Assembly (NCBI GenBank): GCA_046545795.1
Contig: JBKGZD010000063.1
Span: 1-13,635, forward strand
DNA: 13,635 nt
DNA from: JAGXLC01 sp046545795
GTDB taxonomy: Bacteria; Bacteroidota; Bacteroidia; Bacteroidales; UBA12077
Reading direction: 5' to 3'
The notes below the pieces were generated by a model. That model was not told the DNA's origin and ran no database searches. It saw nothing but the letters and a program-made list of their open reading frames with translations. Positions 6,731 to 13,635 of the stretch are shown here, in pieces. Numbering within the stretch: the first letter of the stretch is position 1; every line of letters begins with the position of its first letter. The position numbers were made by a program, and so were the translations under genes.

Positions 6731-7345
6731 ATGACTTCTTATAATCAGACAAAACGTCTTTTGCAATATCGTATGGGAATATTACGACTGAAGAAAATGG
6801 GACTGGAGAAGGTTTTTTCTTATACTCTTGGTAAGGAGACTGGTGTTTCGGCGGAATTGGTGAGAAAAGATTTTTCACAATTTGGCATTAAAGGAAACCG
6901 AAGGGGAGGATACGATATTGATGAGCTACTGGCAGCAATGGAGCGTATTTTCGGTAAAGACAGGGTACAAAATGTGATAGTAGTGGGTATGGGAAATTTA
7001 GGTAGCGCTATTTCAAAATATAAAAGCTTTTCTGAAGGGAAAGTTAATATTGTAGCTGGTTTTGATATTGATCCCTCCAAGCGAAAAAGAAAATATCCTA
7101 TTCCTGTATATTCTACAGATCACATTTCTGATGTTATAGAAGCATTTAATGTATCTGTTGCTATAATGTCGGTTCCGGAGATTGCAGCCCAGGAAGCTGC
7201 TAATATGCTTGTGCAAAATGGTATTAAAGGGATACTCAACCTTGCTCCCGTATTATTAAAAGTACCTGAAGATGTTTTAGTCAATAACGTAAACTTGATG
7301 GTTGAGCTTGAAAGGTTGATGTATCACTCAGGGGTATTGAAATAA
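6731..7345 (+). CDS. rex: Redox-sensing transcriptional repressor Rex
   Basis: Rex is a dimeric repressor that binds DNA when NAD+ is high and lets go when NADH rises, so fermentative and hydrogen genes are turned on under reducing conditions. This 204-residue protein has the N-terminal winged helix (about 1-75), with the characteristic VSAELVRKDFSQFG at 39-52 followed by GNRRGGYDIDEL. The Rossmann NAD(H) domain follows: VVGMGNLGSA at 84-93 (GxGxxG) and FDIDP at 111-115. The C-terminal swap helix reads NLMVELERLMYH at 188-199. Length is normal for the family. The gene faces away from the hydrogenase operon across two Rex-like palindromes and leads directly into the hyp genes, so it is probably the local regulator of both arms and of itself. 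Confidence 0.95.
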   Translation: MTSYNQTKRLLQYRMGILRLKKMGLEKVFSYTLGKETGVSAELVRKDFSQFGIKGNRRGGYDIDELLAAMERIFGKDRVQNVIVVGMGNLGSAISKYKSFSEGKVNIVAGFDIDPSKRKRKYPIPVYSTDHISDVIEAFNVSVAIMSVPEIAAQEAANMLVQNGIKGILNLAPVLLKVPEDVLVNNVNLMVELERLMYHSGVLK

Positions 7346-7363
7346 AGAGTGTTTTTTCATTTC

Positions 7364-7370
7364 TTGTGAA
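7364..7370 (+). promoter_or_regulatory. Rex-like half site upstream of hypF
   Basis: TTGTGAA is a perfect Rex half site in the 51-nt rex-hypF gap, 26 nt before the hypF start. The expected second half at 7375-7381 matches only 3 of 7. The same heptamer also occurs by chance inside coding sequence, for example in rex and hypF, so this is weak support for a second control point. Confidence 0.2.
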
Positions 7371-7396
7371 TATCTATTAAATTAGACAGAAAAAAG

Positions 7397-9700
7397 TTGA
7401 AGCATATTAATTCGTTTTACGAAATACATATTAAAGGATTGGTACAGGGGGTAGGTTTTCGCCCATTTATTTATCGTTGCGCCATGCAGGAAAACTTGAC
7501 AGGGTGGGTTGAGAACCGGAACCATGGTGTGGTCATTAAATTGAATGCCCGGTATCCAAAGGTTGAGAAATTTGTGAAAATTATAAAAGAACATGCACCA
7601 ATAGCCTCATCTATCAAAGACATACAAATAGTTCCTTCTCAGAAAGAAAAATTAGAAGGTTTTAAAATTCTCAATAGCAAAAACAAATCTGAAGCTATTA
7701 CAGAAATTAGCCCGGATATTGCAGTATGCTTTGATTGTCTTGAGGATATAAAAATGCAGCCCCGCCGGATAAACTATCCTTTTACAAACTGTACCAATTG
7801 TGGCCCAAGGTTTTCTATAATTAAGGATATACCATATGACAGGGAAAATACTACCATGAAACCTTTTGAAATGTGCGAAGATTGCAGAAGTGAGTATGAA
7901 GAAATTACTGATCGAAGGTTTCATGCACAACCTGTTTCTTGTAATTTTTGTGGCCCGCAATACGAGCTTTATCAGCACGGAAGGATAATTAAGGATATCT
8001 ATAAAATTGTACAGGAAGTTAAAAAAATATTGTACCGTGGAAAAATTATAGCAGTGAAAGGAGTTGGAGGATATCACCTGATGTGCGATGCAACAAATTT
8101 TAATGCTGTAAAGAAGCTAAGAAGCCTTAAAGATCGGGATAATAAGCCTTTTGCTGTAATGTTTTCGAACTTTGAAGTTTTAAAGGATTATGCTTATGTA
8201 AATAAGGCAGAAAGGGAAATCCTGCTTTCCTGGCGAAGGCCTGTTGTCCTTCTCCGGGAGAAAAGACAACTGAATTCAGCAATAAATGATGGCTTGAGAA
8301 GTATTGGAGCTATGCTCCCTTACATGCCGTTGCATTTTATTATGTTTGAAGAAATCGATTTACCGGCAATTGTTCTGACAAGCGCTAATCATTCTGAGCA
8401 GCCAATTATAAAGGACGATAAGGTTGCTTTGGATAAATTGAGCTCAATTGCTTCTGCCTTTCTCATCTATGATAGAGAAATTTTTAACCGCTCAGATGAT
8501 TCTGTTGTGCAATTTACGGGAAAGCAATTGCAGCTTATAAGGCGTTCACGTGGATATGTTCCGTCACCCATAGATTTAAGCTTTGATGCAACGGGAGTTC
8601 TTGCAACTGGAGCTGAATTAAAAAATACATTTGCAATAGGGAAAGGTCGGCAAGTTATATTAAGCCAGCATATCGGAGATTTAAAAAATTTTGAAACTTA
8701 TGATTTTTACACGGATACCATAGATCAATTTCTGAAATTATTCAGGGTGAATCCCGATTTTATTGTGAGCGATATGCATCCGGATTATCTTTCAACCAAA
8801 TATGCCCGAAATTATAAAAGTAAAAACATTACTAAAAAGCAAAACTTTAAGGCAACACGACCAAAATGGATCCAGGTACAGCATCACCATGCACATATTG
8901 CTTCATGCATGGCGGAATATAATTTAGATGAAAAAGTTATCGGGATAGCGCTGGATGGAACCGGATATGGAGATGATGGGAAAATCTGGGGAGGTGAGTT
9001 TTTTGTATGTAATTATTTAGATTACCAGAGGTTTGCCCATTTGGAATACACGCCCATGCCCGGCGGGGATAAAGCAGTACACTCACCCTGGCGTATGGCA
9101 TTGGCATATTTGTACAAAGCATTTGGTGACGACCTGGATTATACTGAGCTGGAATTTCTTAAAGAAAAATCACCAGAGGACATAAAGCTAATACTCTCAA
9201 TGATAAGGAAAGAATTAAATTCTCCTTTAACTTCAAGTACAGGCCGGCTGTTTGATGCTGTCTCCGCAATGCTTAATCTTTGCACTGACAACTGTTACGA
9301 AGCAGAAGCCCCAATGAAACTTGAAGCTATTATATCGGATAATATAGAGGATAATTATTCTTTCACCTTTGAAAAAAACATCCTGTCTTTTAGTGTAACC
9401 ATACGTGAAATTCTAGAGGATTTGAAAGATGGGACGGACAAAAGCGTTATATCAGCCAAATTTCATAATACAATTGCCATGGCAGCCATGAAAGTATCTC
9501 AAAAGATAAGAGAATCAACAGGTTTGAATAAGGTTGTTTTATCAGGGGGGTCTTTTCAGAACAGGTATTTAACGGATTTTTTGAAAGATCTTTTGGAGCA
9601 TAATAAATTCGAAGTATGTACCAATCACTTGGTTCCCCCTAATGATGGTGGCATCTCGCTGGGACAAATCGCAATAGGAACTAAAAAACTAAAAGAATAG
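7397..9700 (+). CDS. hypF: Hydrogenase maturation carbamoyltransferase HypF
   Basis: HypF uses carbamoyl phosphate and ATP to carbamoylate the C-terminal Cys of HypE, the first step toward the cyanide ligands of the Ni-Fe site. The 767 residues show the full domain order. An acylphosphatase-like domain comes first (about 7-92, GLVQGVGFRPF at 14-24). A zinc region follows with four C-x2-C pairs (Cys111/114, 132/135, 160/163, 182/185). A YrdC-like domain covers about 200-385 (KGVGGYHLMCDA, then KPFAVMF). The C-terminal Kae1-like domain has the metal-binding QHHHAH at 495-500 and SGGSFQN at 716-722. The start is a TTG at 7397: no in-frame ATG precedes the acylphosphatase motif, and the first internal ATG (residue 30) would destroy it. 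It lies 51 nt after rex and 4 nt before hypC. Confidence 0.96.
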   Translation: MKHINSFYEIHIKGLVQGVGFRPFIYRCAMQENLTGWVENRNHGVVIKLNARYPKVEKFVKIIKEHAPIASSIKDIQIVPSQKEKLEGFKILNSKNKSEAITEISPDIAVCFDCLEDIKMQPRRINYPFTNCTNCGPRFSIIKDIPYDRENTTMKPFEMCEDCRSEYEEITDRRFHAQPVSCNFCGPQYELYQHGRIIKDIYKIVQEVKKILYRGKIIAVKGVGGYHLMCDATNFNAVKKLRSLKDRDNKPFAVMFSNFEVLKDYAYVNKAEREILLSWRRPVVLLREKRQLNSAINDGLRSIGAMLPYMPLHFIMFEEIDLPAIVLTSANHSEQPIIKDDKVALDKLSSIASAFLIYDREIFNRSDDSVVQFTGKQLQLIRRSRGYVPSPIDLSFDATGVLATGAELKNTFAIGKGRQVILSQHIGDLKNFETYDFYTDTIDQFLKLFRVNPDFIVSDMHPDYLSTKYARNYKSKNITKKQNFKATRPKWIQVQHHHAHIASCMAEYNLDEKVIGIALDGTGYGDDGKIWGGEFFVCNYLDYQRFAHLEYTPMPGGDKAVHSPWRMALAYLYKAFGDDLDYTELEFLKEKSPEDIKLILSMIRKELNSPLTSSTGRLFDAVSAMLNLCTDNCYEAEAPMKLEAIISDNIEDNYSFTFEKNILSFSVTIREILEDLKDGTDKSVISAKFHNTIAMAAMKVSQKIRESTGLNKVVLSGGSFQNRYLTDFLKDLLEHNKFEVCTNHLVPPNDGGISLGQIAIGTKKLKE

Positions 9701-9704
9701 CTTT

Positions 9705-9920
9705 ATGTGTATTAGTATACCTGCAAAAATAATCAGTATTCATAACGATACAGCAAAAGTATCAATGGAAGGAAATGAATATTCTGTTGGAATTCAAATG
9801 CTTGACGATGTTAAAGAGGGAGACTATGTTCTGGTTCATACTGGTTTTGCAATACAAAAGATAAGTGAAGAAGACGCCAGGGAGACCCTTAAAATCATTG
9901 AAGAGATGAAAAATTTATGA
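9705..9920 (+). CDS. hypC: Hydrogenase maturation chaperone HypC
   Basis: HypC is a small chaperone that, with HypD, carries the Fe(CN)2CO unit and delivers it to the hydrogenase large-subunit precursor. The 71-residue protein begins MCISIPAKI, the invariant N-terminal signature with the essential Cys2. The rest is the short beta-barrel (GDYVLVHTGFAIQ at about 39-51) with a helical C-terminal end (EEDARETLKIIEEM). ATG at 9705 is 4 nt after the hypF stop. A 77-nt gap separates it from hypD; no clear hairpin was seen there, so the operon probably continues. Confidence 0.96.
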   Translation: MCISIPAKIISIHNDTAKVSMEGNEYSVGIQMLDDVKEGDYVLVHTGFAIQKISEEDARETLKIIEEMKNL

Positions 9921-9997
9921 AACATTCATAGGATTGGATTTCTCTAATCGATGGGGGTAAGTTCCATAAGACTTTAAAAAAAATATAAAATAAACTT

Positions 9998-11089
9998 ATG
10001 AAATATATTGATGAATACCGAAAAAGAGAACTGGTTGAGTATTTGATTGAAAAAATTCATAAGAAGACAACCGGTGAGTATACTTTGATGGAAGTCTGCG
10101 GAAGCCATACAATGGCTATACACAGGTTTGGACTACCATCGCTGTTACCATCCGGTATTCATCTGGTTTCAGGTCCGGGATGCCCTGTATGCGTTACAGG
10201 AAAGCGGTTTATAGATCAAGCTGTTGCTTACTCGAATGAGGAAAATTTTATTGTTACTACGTATGGTGATTTAATGCGTGTGCCGGGTTCTGTCTCATCT
10301 CTTGAAAAAGCCAAAGCTGCAGGCGGAGATATCAGGATTATCTATTCTCCGTTAGATGCATTGAATATAGCAAAATCAAACCCGGACAAAACAGTTGTTT
10401 TTCCAGCCATTGGATTTGAGACAACTGCCCCTGGAACAGCAGTAGTAGTTGATAATGCAGAACGAACGAAGATTGATAACTTTTTAGTACTTTCCGGTCA
10501 CAAGGTTATGCCACCGGCAATGGATGCTTTAGTAGTGGAGGGTGTGAAAATCGATGGATATATTTGTCCGGGCCATGTAAGTACAATTACAGGTTCAGTA
10601 ATTTATAAGCATATACCGGAAAAGTATGGTATTCCCTGTGTAATTTCCGGATTCGAACCTGTTGATATTTTATATTCCATACTAATGATCATTAATCAAA
10701 TTGAGAATAATGACCCAAGGGTTGAAATTCAATACAAAAGAGCAGTTAAACCCGGAGGTAACCCTAAAGCCCTTGAATTTATGGACAGAATTTTTTATAA
10801 TGATGATGATTACTGGCGTGGTTTAGGTACGATTGAGAACAGTGGGTTGAATCTGCGGGATAAATATAATGCTTATGATGCGGAATACGTAGTGCCAATT
10901 GAGGTTAGTGCAAAAGAAGAAGACCAGGACTGTATCTGTGGTGAAATTTTGAAAGGATTGAAAGACCCGCTGGATTGTAAATTGTTTGCAAGCAAATGTA
11001 ATCCCATGAATCCGGTTGGAGCCTGTATGGTCTCATCAGAAGGAGCTTGCCAGGCGTTTTATAAGTATAATCGTCATGAGAAAATATGA
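9998..11089 (+). CDS. hypD: Hydrogenase maturation factor HypD ([4Fe-4S] scaffold)
   Basis: HypD is the iron-sulfur scaffold on which, together with HypC, Fe receives two CN- and one CO. The 363 residues are close to the usual length. Conserved elements are MEVCGSHTMAI at 31-41 (Cys34, equivalent to E. coli Cys41), GPGCPVCVT at 59-67 (Cys62 and Cys65) and PGHVSTITG in the middle domain. The C-terminal cysteine cluster reads CICGEILKG, then DCKLF, KCNP, GACM and GACQAF, and holds the [4Fe-4S] centre. All key residues appear intact. The start ATG at 9998 lies after an A-rich stretch with no strong Shine-Dalgarno sequence. hypE follows after 63 nt. Confidence 0.96.
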   Translation: MKYIDEYRKRELVEYLIEKIHKKTTGEYTLMEVCGSHTMAIHRFGLPSLLPSGIHLVSGPGCPVCVTGKRFIDQAVAYSNEENFIVTTYGDLMRVPGSVSSLEKAKAAGGDIRIIYSPLDALNIAKSNPDKTVVFPAIGFETTAPGTAVVVDNAERTKIDNFLVLSGHKVMPPAMDALVVEGVKIDGYICPGHVSTITGSVIYKHIPEKYGIPCVISGFEPVDILYSILMIINQIENNDPRVEIQYKRAVKPGGNPKALEFMDRIFYNDDDYWRGLGTIENSGLNLRDKYNAYDAEYVVPIEVSAKEEDQDCICGEILKGLKDPLDCKLFASKCNPMNPVGACMVSSEGACQAFYKYNRHEKI

Positions 11090-11152
11090 GAATTATTCAC
11101 TATTTTTATAATTGGTTATTGACTTTTTGAACATAAAGAAATTTTAATATAT

Positions 11153-12166
11153 ATGAGCTCAACGATTACTTTGGATCACGGTAGTGGAGGCAGATTATCG
11201 CATGAACTTATTGAAAATCTGTTTGGAAAGTACTTTTCAAACCCCATTTTAAACACAAAGAGTGATTCGGCTATTGTTGATCTTAGTGATGGCCTTTCAG
11301 CATTTACAACAGATTCGTATGTTGTGGATCCCATATTTTTTCCAGGCGGGAATATTGGGAAACTGGCTATTTGCGGGACAATAAATGATCTCTCAGTTTC
11401 CGGCGCTATCCCATTATATATAAGTGCCGGGTTTATTATTGAAGAGGGGTTTGATTTGAAAAGTTTGGAGTTAATTGTTGGTTCTATGGCAAAAGAAGCA
11501 AAAAAGGCTGGGGTAAAAATTGTTACCGGAGATACAAAAGTTGTAAACAGGGGAAAAGCAGATAAAATTTATATTAATACTGCCGGAGTGGGGAAATTAG
11601 AACCCATAAGAAAAAAAATAGGATGTGGCTCGCTTATTAAACCAGGTGATAAAATTATTCTTAATGGCGACCTGGGAAGACACGAAATTGCGATAATGAC
11701 TGCCAGGGAAAAGTTAGGAATAGAAACTGCTGTTGAATCGGATTGTGAATCCCTTAATACTTTAACTGAAGATATCCTGAGTACATACAATGGGGTTCAC
11801 TTTATGCGTGATCTAACGAGAGGTGGCCTCGCGGGTATCTTAAATGAGGTAGCCGGAATGGGAGAATTTGGTGTAAAATTGTATGAAGACCAGATACCGG
11901 CAGATGACAGGGTTCGGTCCATTTGTGAACTTTTGGGACTTGATCCGCTTTATATGGTAAATGAAGGGAGAATGATTTTTATTGTGGAAGATTCGAAGGT
12001 GTTGAATGTGCTTGAAACCATGAAAAAACATCCCTTAAGTAGGAAATGTGCTGTTATTGGCGAGGTTACTGGTTCAAATAATGGTATGGTTTTAATGGAA
12101 ACTGGAATCGGAGGCAGCAGAATTATTGATATGCCTTCCGGGCAACAATTACCAAGAATTTGCTAA
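11153..12166 (+). CDS. hypE: Hydrogenase maturation factor HypE (cyanide-forming dehydratase)
   Basis: HypE is a PurM/SelD-like ATPase that dehydrates the carbamoyl group placed on its C-terminal Cys by HypF, forming a thiocyanate that supplies CN- to iron on HypCD. The 337-residue chain begins with the family's LDHGSGGR element (7-14). The ATP-binding AIRS region includes TTDSYVVDPIFFPGG at 52-66 and GTINDLSVSGA at 75-85. RDLTRGGLAGILNEVA lies in the C-terminal half. The protein ends in the diagnostic PRIC (334-337), with Cys337 as the carbamoylated residue. hypA starts 10 nt after the stop. Confidence 0.97.
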   Translation: MSSTITLDHGSGGRLSHELIENLFGKYFSNPILNTKSDSAIVDLSDGLSAFTTDSYVVDPIFFPGGNIGKLAICGTINDLSVSGAIPLYISAGFIIEEGFDLKSLELIVGSMAKEAKKAGVKIVTGDTKVVNRGKADKIYINTAGVGKLEPIRKKIGCGSLIKPGDKIILNGDLGRHEIAIMTAREKLGIETAVESDCESLNTLTEDILSTYNGVHFMRDLTRGGLAGILNEVAGMGEFGVKLYEDQIPADDRVRSICELLGLDPLYMVNEGRMIFIVEDSKVLNVLETMKKHPLSRKCAVIGEVTGSNNGMVLMETGIGGSRIIDMPSGQQLPRIC

Positions 12167-12176
12167 TTCTAATGTT

Positions 12177-12518
12177 ATGCATGAAGTTGCTATTGTAGAG
12201 GATATGTTTAGAATTATTTATGATATTGCTGAAAAGGAAAAGCTCAGCAGAATCGAAAAGGTATCTTTTTCTGTAGGTAAAATGATGCAGATTGTGCCGG
12301 ATTTGTTTCGTTTTGCTTTTGATTCTGCCAAGGAAGACACCATTGCAGATAAAGCAGAACTGGAGATTGAATTTCTGGAGGTGATAATGCGCTGCAGAGA
12401 TTGCAACTATGATTTTGAAATTGAGAATAATGTATTTAGATGTCCTGTATGTGGAAATTCTAACCTTGATCTCATTCAGGGGAAAGAAATGTATATAAAA
12501 AGTATAGAAGGAGAATAA
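12177..12518 (+). CDS. hypA: Hydrogenase nickel insertion protein HypA
   Basis: HypA delivers nickel to the large subunit together with HypB. The mature start must be MHEVAIV, because His2 is the nickel ligand and must follow Met1 directly. This sets the start at 12177 (113 residues). An in-frame ATG at 12126 would add 17 residues, overlap hypE by 41 nt and bury His2. The zinc site is Cys73, 76, 89 and 92 (CRDC, then CPVC with a 12-residue gap). The nickel-site neighbour Glu3 is also present. It sits between hypE (10 nt upstream) and hypB (2 nt downstream). Confidence 0.95.
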   Translation: MHEVAIVEDMFRIIYDIAEKEKLSRIEKVSFSVGKMMQIVPDLFRFAFDSAKEDTIADKAELEIEFLEVIMRCRDCNYDFEIENNVFRCPVCGNSNLDLIQGKEMYIKSIEGE

Positions 12519-12520
12519 TT

Positions 12521-13174
12521 ATGGAAATTAAAGTTATGAAGCGTGTCCTGGACAAAAACCAGGATAAAGCTGAAAGTATTCGTAAGTTGCTAAGCAACAA
12601 TTCAGTTAAAATGTATAATTTTATTAGTTCGCCTGGTGCAGGTAAAACTGCACTGTTAGAGAAGACCTGTGAAGCATTGGGGGATAAGATTAAGATTGGA
12701 ATTATTGAAGGAGATGTATCTACTGATCGTGATGCACAGAGGCTTAAGAAATATGATATTCCTATTGTTCTGATAAATACCGATGGTGGATGTCATTTGG
12801 ATTCCAACAGTGTAGAAAAAGCCATAGGGGAACTGAACCTTGAAGAACTGGATGTTATTTTTATTGAAAATGTCGGAAACCTGGTTTGCCCGACAAATTT
12901 TGATTTAGGTGAGCATTCAAAAATTGCTGTTGTGAGTACAAGCGAAGGCGATGATAAGCCAATCAAATATCCCATGCTGTTTAGGGACGCTAAAGCTGTA
13001 TTGCTGAATAAAATGGATTTACTTCAGTATACAAATTTCAGTTATAAGGCTTTTACCAAGGATTTAAGAGATGTAAATACGAAAGTGCCATTGTTTGAAA
13101 CATCATGTACTTCAGGAGAAGGCTTAGAAGAGTGGTATGAATGGATTACCAGGGAAGTCAAAGGGGAGGAATAG
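12521..13174 (+). CDS. hypB: Hydrogenase nickel incorporation GTPase HypB
   Basis: HypB is a SIMIBI-class GTPase that drives nickel transfer to HypA and the hydrogenase precursor. Its 217 residues contain the P-loop SSPGAGKT (36-43), EGDVSTDRDAQR (63-74), the metal-site loop GGCHLD (89-94, Cys91 and His92) and ENVGNLVCP (116-124, Cys123). The GTP specificity motif is NKMD (163-166). It has neither the N-terminal CxxCGC high-affinity nickel motif of E. coli HypB nor a His-rich storage stretch, so it is the short form with only the G-domain metal site. AAGGAG at 12508-12513, inside the end of hypA, is the best Shine-Dalgarno sequence noticed in this window. hypA ends 2 nt before the ATG, so the two are likely translationally coupled. 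Confidence 0.96.
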   Translation: MEIKVMKRVLDKNQDKAESIRKLLSNNSVKMYNFISSPGAGKTALLEKTCEALGDKIKIGIIEGDVSTDRDAQRLKKYDIPIVLINTDGGCHLDSNSVEKAIGELNLEELDVIFIENVGNLVCPTNFDLGEHSKIAVVSTSEGDDKPIKYPMLFRDAKAVLLNKMDLLQYTNFSYKAFTKDLRDVNTKVPLFETSCTSGEGLEEWYEWITREVKGEE

Positions 13175-13295
13175 CAAAGGCAAATTCAGAAGTAGAGGTA
13201 AAAATTAGTTTTAGCATCTGTTTTTTCATGAATCAACAGTAGTAGGCAGCCAGAACATGCGGCATATAGAGGATAAATTGTTAATTTTAAGGAAG

Positions 13296-13323
13296 TTGTA
13301 TTTGACTAATCAAACAATTTTTT
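13296..13323 (+). terminator. Weak candidate terminator downstream of hypB
   Basis: TTG-TA-TTTGA, loop CTAA, TCAAA-CAA can fold into an eight-pair stem with a two-base bulge, followed directly by six T (13318-13323). It lies about 120 nt after the hypB stop and points the right way. The stem has only two G-C pairs, so it is a poor intrinsic terminator and could be chance in AT-rich DNA. Confidence 0.3.
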
Positions 13324-13453
13324 AGTTGTTAATTTAATTATCAATAATATTCTAACCTCGTTTGGGGATAATTTTGATATTTTTTGGTGTTACAATTCAT
13401 TACACATGCTTACAATATCCTGATAATCAAAACCTTGATTACTGCTGAAAACG

Positions 13454-13530
13454 CCGAATGACAACCGAATGACCACCGAATGACCACCGAATGACTACTG
13501 AATGACTACTGAATGCCCACCGAATGACTA
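13454..13530. repeat. Tandem repeat, 7 copies of an 11-bp unit
   Basis: Seven head-to-tail units with consensus CCGAATGACYA begin at 13454, 13465, 13476, 13487, 13498, 13509 and 13520. Units 2 and 3 are identical, and so are units 4 and 7. Units 5 and 6 start CT instead of CC, and unit 6 has CCCA in place of ACYA. The array ends 10 bp before the stop codon of the minus-strand gene at 13541. The period is not a multiple of three and no frame runs through it as a convincing protein. Confidence 0.93.
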
Positions 13531-13540
13531 TTGCTATAGA

Positions 13541-13635
13541 TTAAAGTCTAATTCCCATCACAAGTATATCGTCCAACTGGTCACATGATCCCATCCAGTT
13601 TTTGAGTGATTTTTGCAGTATTTTCTTTTGAATTT
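13541..13635 (-). CDS. 3' end of a gene, C terminus like SpoIIE-family (PP2C-type) phosphatases
   Basis: Only the last 30 codons and the TAA (13543-13541) are inside the window. The translated tail ends NWMGSCDQLDDILVMGIRL. The pattern W-x-G-x-x-x-Q-x-DDI-[LT]-[hydrophobic]-G-[hydrophobic]-[RK] is typical of the last beta strand of SpoIIE/RsbU-type serine phosphatases, where the paired Asp residues bind metal. The gene converges on hypB and is probably unrelated to the hydrogenase. Identification rests on a short segment and could be wrong. Confidence 0.55.
   Translation of the reverse strand, partial: IQKKILQKSLKNWMGSCDQLDDILVMGIRL

Larger units (their letters stand above)
13175..13540. other. 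Non-coding interval after hypB
   Basis: This stretch lies between the hypB stop and the stop of the converging minus-strand gene. No reading frame with recognisable protein content was seen on either strand. It holds a weak terminator-like hairpin (13296-13323) and the 11-bp tandem repeat (13454-13530). The rest is AT-rich sequence without clear structure. Confidence 0.6.

Noticed and set aside
12126..12176. ATG at 12126 as the hypA start
   Set aside because: HypA must begin Met-His for nickel binding. The upstream start overlaps hypE and places the MHE motif internally.
13369..13376. TAATTTTG as a plus-strand -7 promoter element
   Set aside because: No TTTG element lies 19-21 nt upstream and no gene follows on that strand.
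13454..13530. CRISPR array
   Set aside because: The 11-bp units are directly abutting, with no spacers and no cas genes nearby.

Overview
The window holds a divergent hydrogenase locus from an AT-rich anaerobic bacterium. Two candidate promoters with the Bacteroidota form (TTTG, about 20 nt, TAnnTTTG) and the scarcity of Shine-Dalgarno sequences suggest a Bacteroidota or related fermentative anaerobe. This assignment is inferred, because no rRNA or marker gene is present.

Left arm (minus strand, 6521 down to 1, running off the edge): eight tightly packed genes (gaps of 5 to 13 nt, one 8-nt overlap) encode a membrane-bound group 4 (energy-converting) [NiFe] hydrogenase. In transcription order they are: a HydB/AsrA-like iron-sulfur protein, a HydG/AsrB-like FAD/NAD(P)-binding protein with a [2Fe-2S] motif, a two-cluster ferredoxin of the CooF/HycB type, a NuoH/HycD-like membrane anchor, the small subunit, a NuoC-like subunit, the Ni-Fe large subunit, and a NuoL/M/HyfB-like proton-conducting subunit cut by the window edge. 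The large subunit keeps all four nickel-ligating cysteines, so this is a hydrogenase and not Complex I. The striking point is the diaphorase pair HydB/HydG, known from soluble archaeal sulfhydrogenases and anaerobic sulfite reductases, placed at the head of a membrane hydrogenase operon. The likely job of the complex is to couple NAD(P)H/NAD(P)+ and H+/H2 through a membrane ion pump.

Centre (6522 to 6730): a divergent control region. It holds two similar imperfect palindromes of the Rex type (6527-6544 and 6683-6700), an extra half site, and two back-to-back candidate promoters that overlap the second palindrome. The gene to its right is rex, the NADH/NAD+-sensing repressor, so the hydrogenase operon and rex itself are probably under redox control.

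Right arm (plus strand, 6731 to 13174): rex, then a full set of Ni-Fe(CN)2CO maturation genes in the order hypF, hypC, hypD, hypE, hypA, hypB. No large-subunit C-terminal protease is visible, although the large subunit has a 34-residue tail after the last nickel motif.

Right edge (13175 to 13635): mostly non-coding DNA with a weak terminator-like hairpin and seven tandem copies of an 11-bp unit (13454-13530). The last 95 bases are the 3' end of a minus-strand gene whose C terminus resembles SpoIIE-family (PP2C-type) phosphatases.
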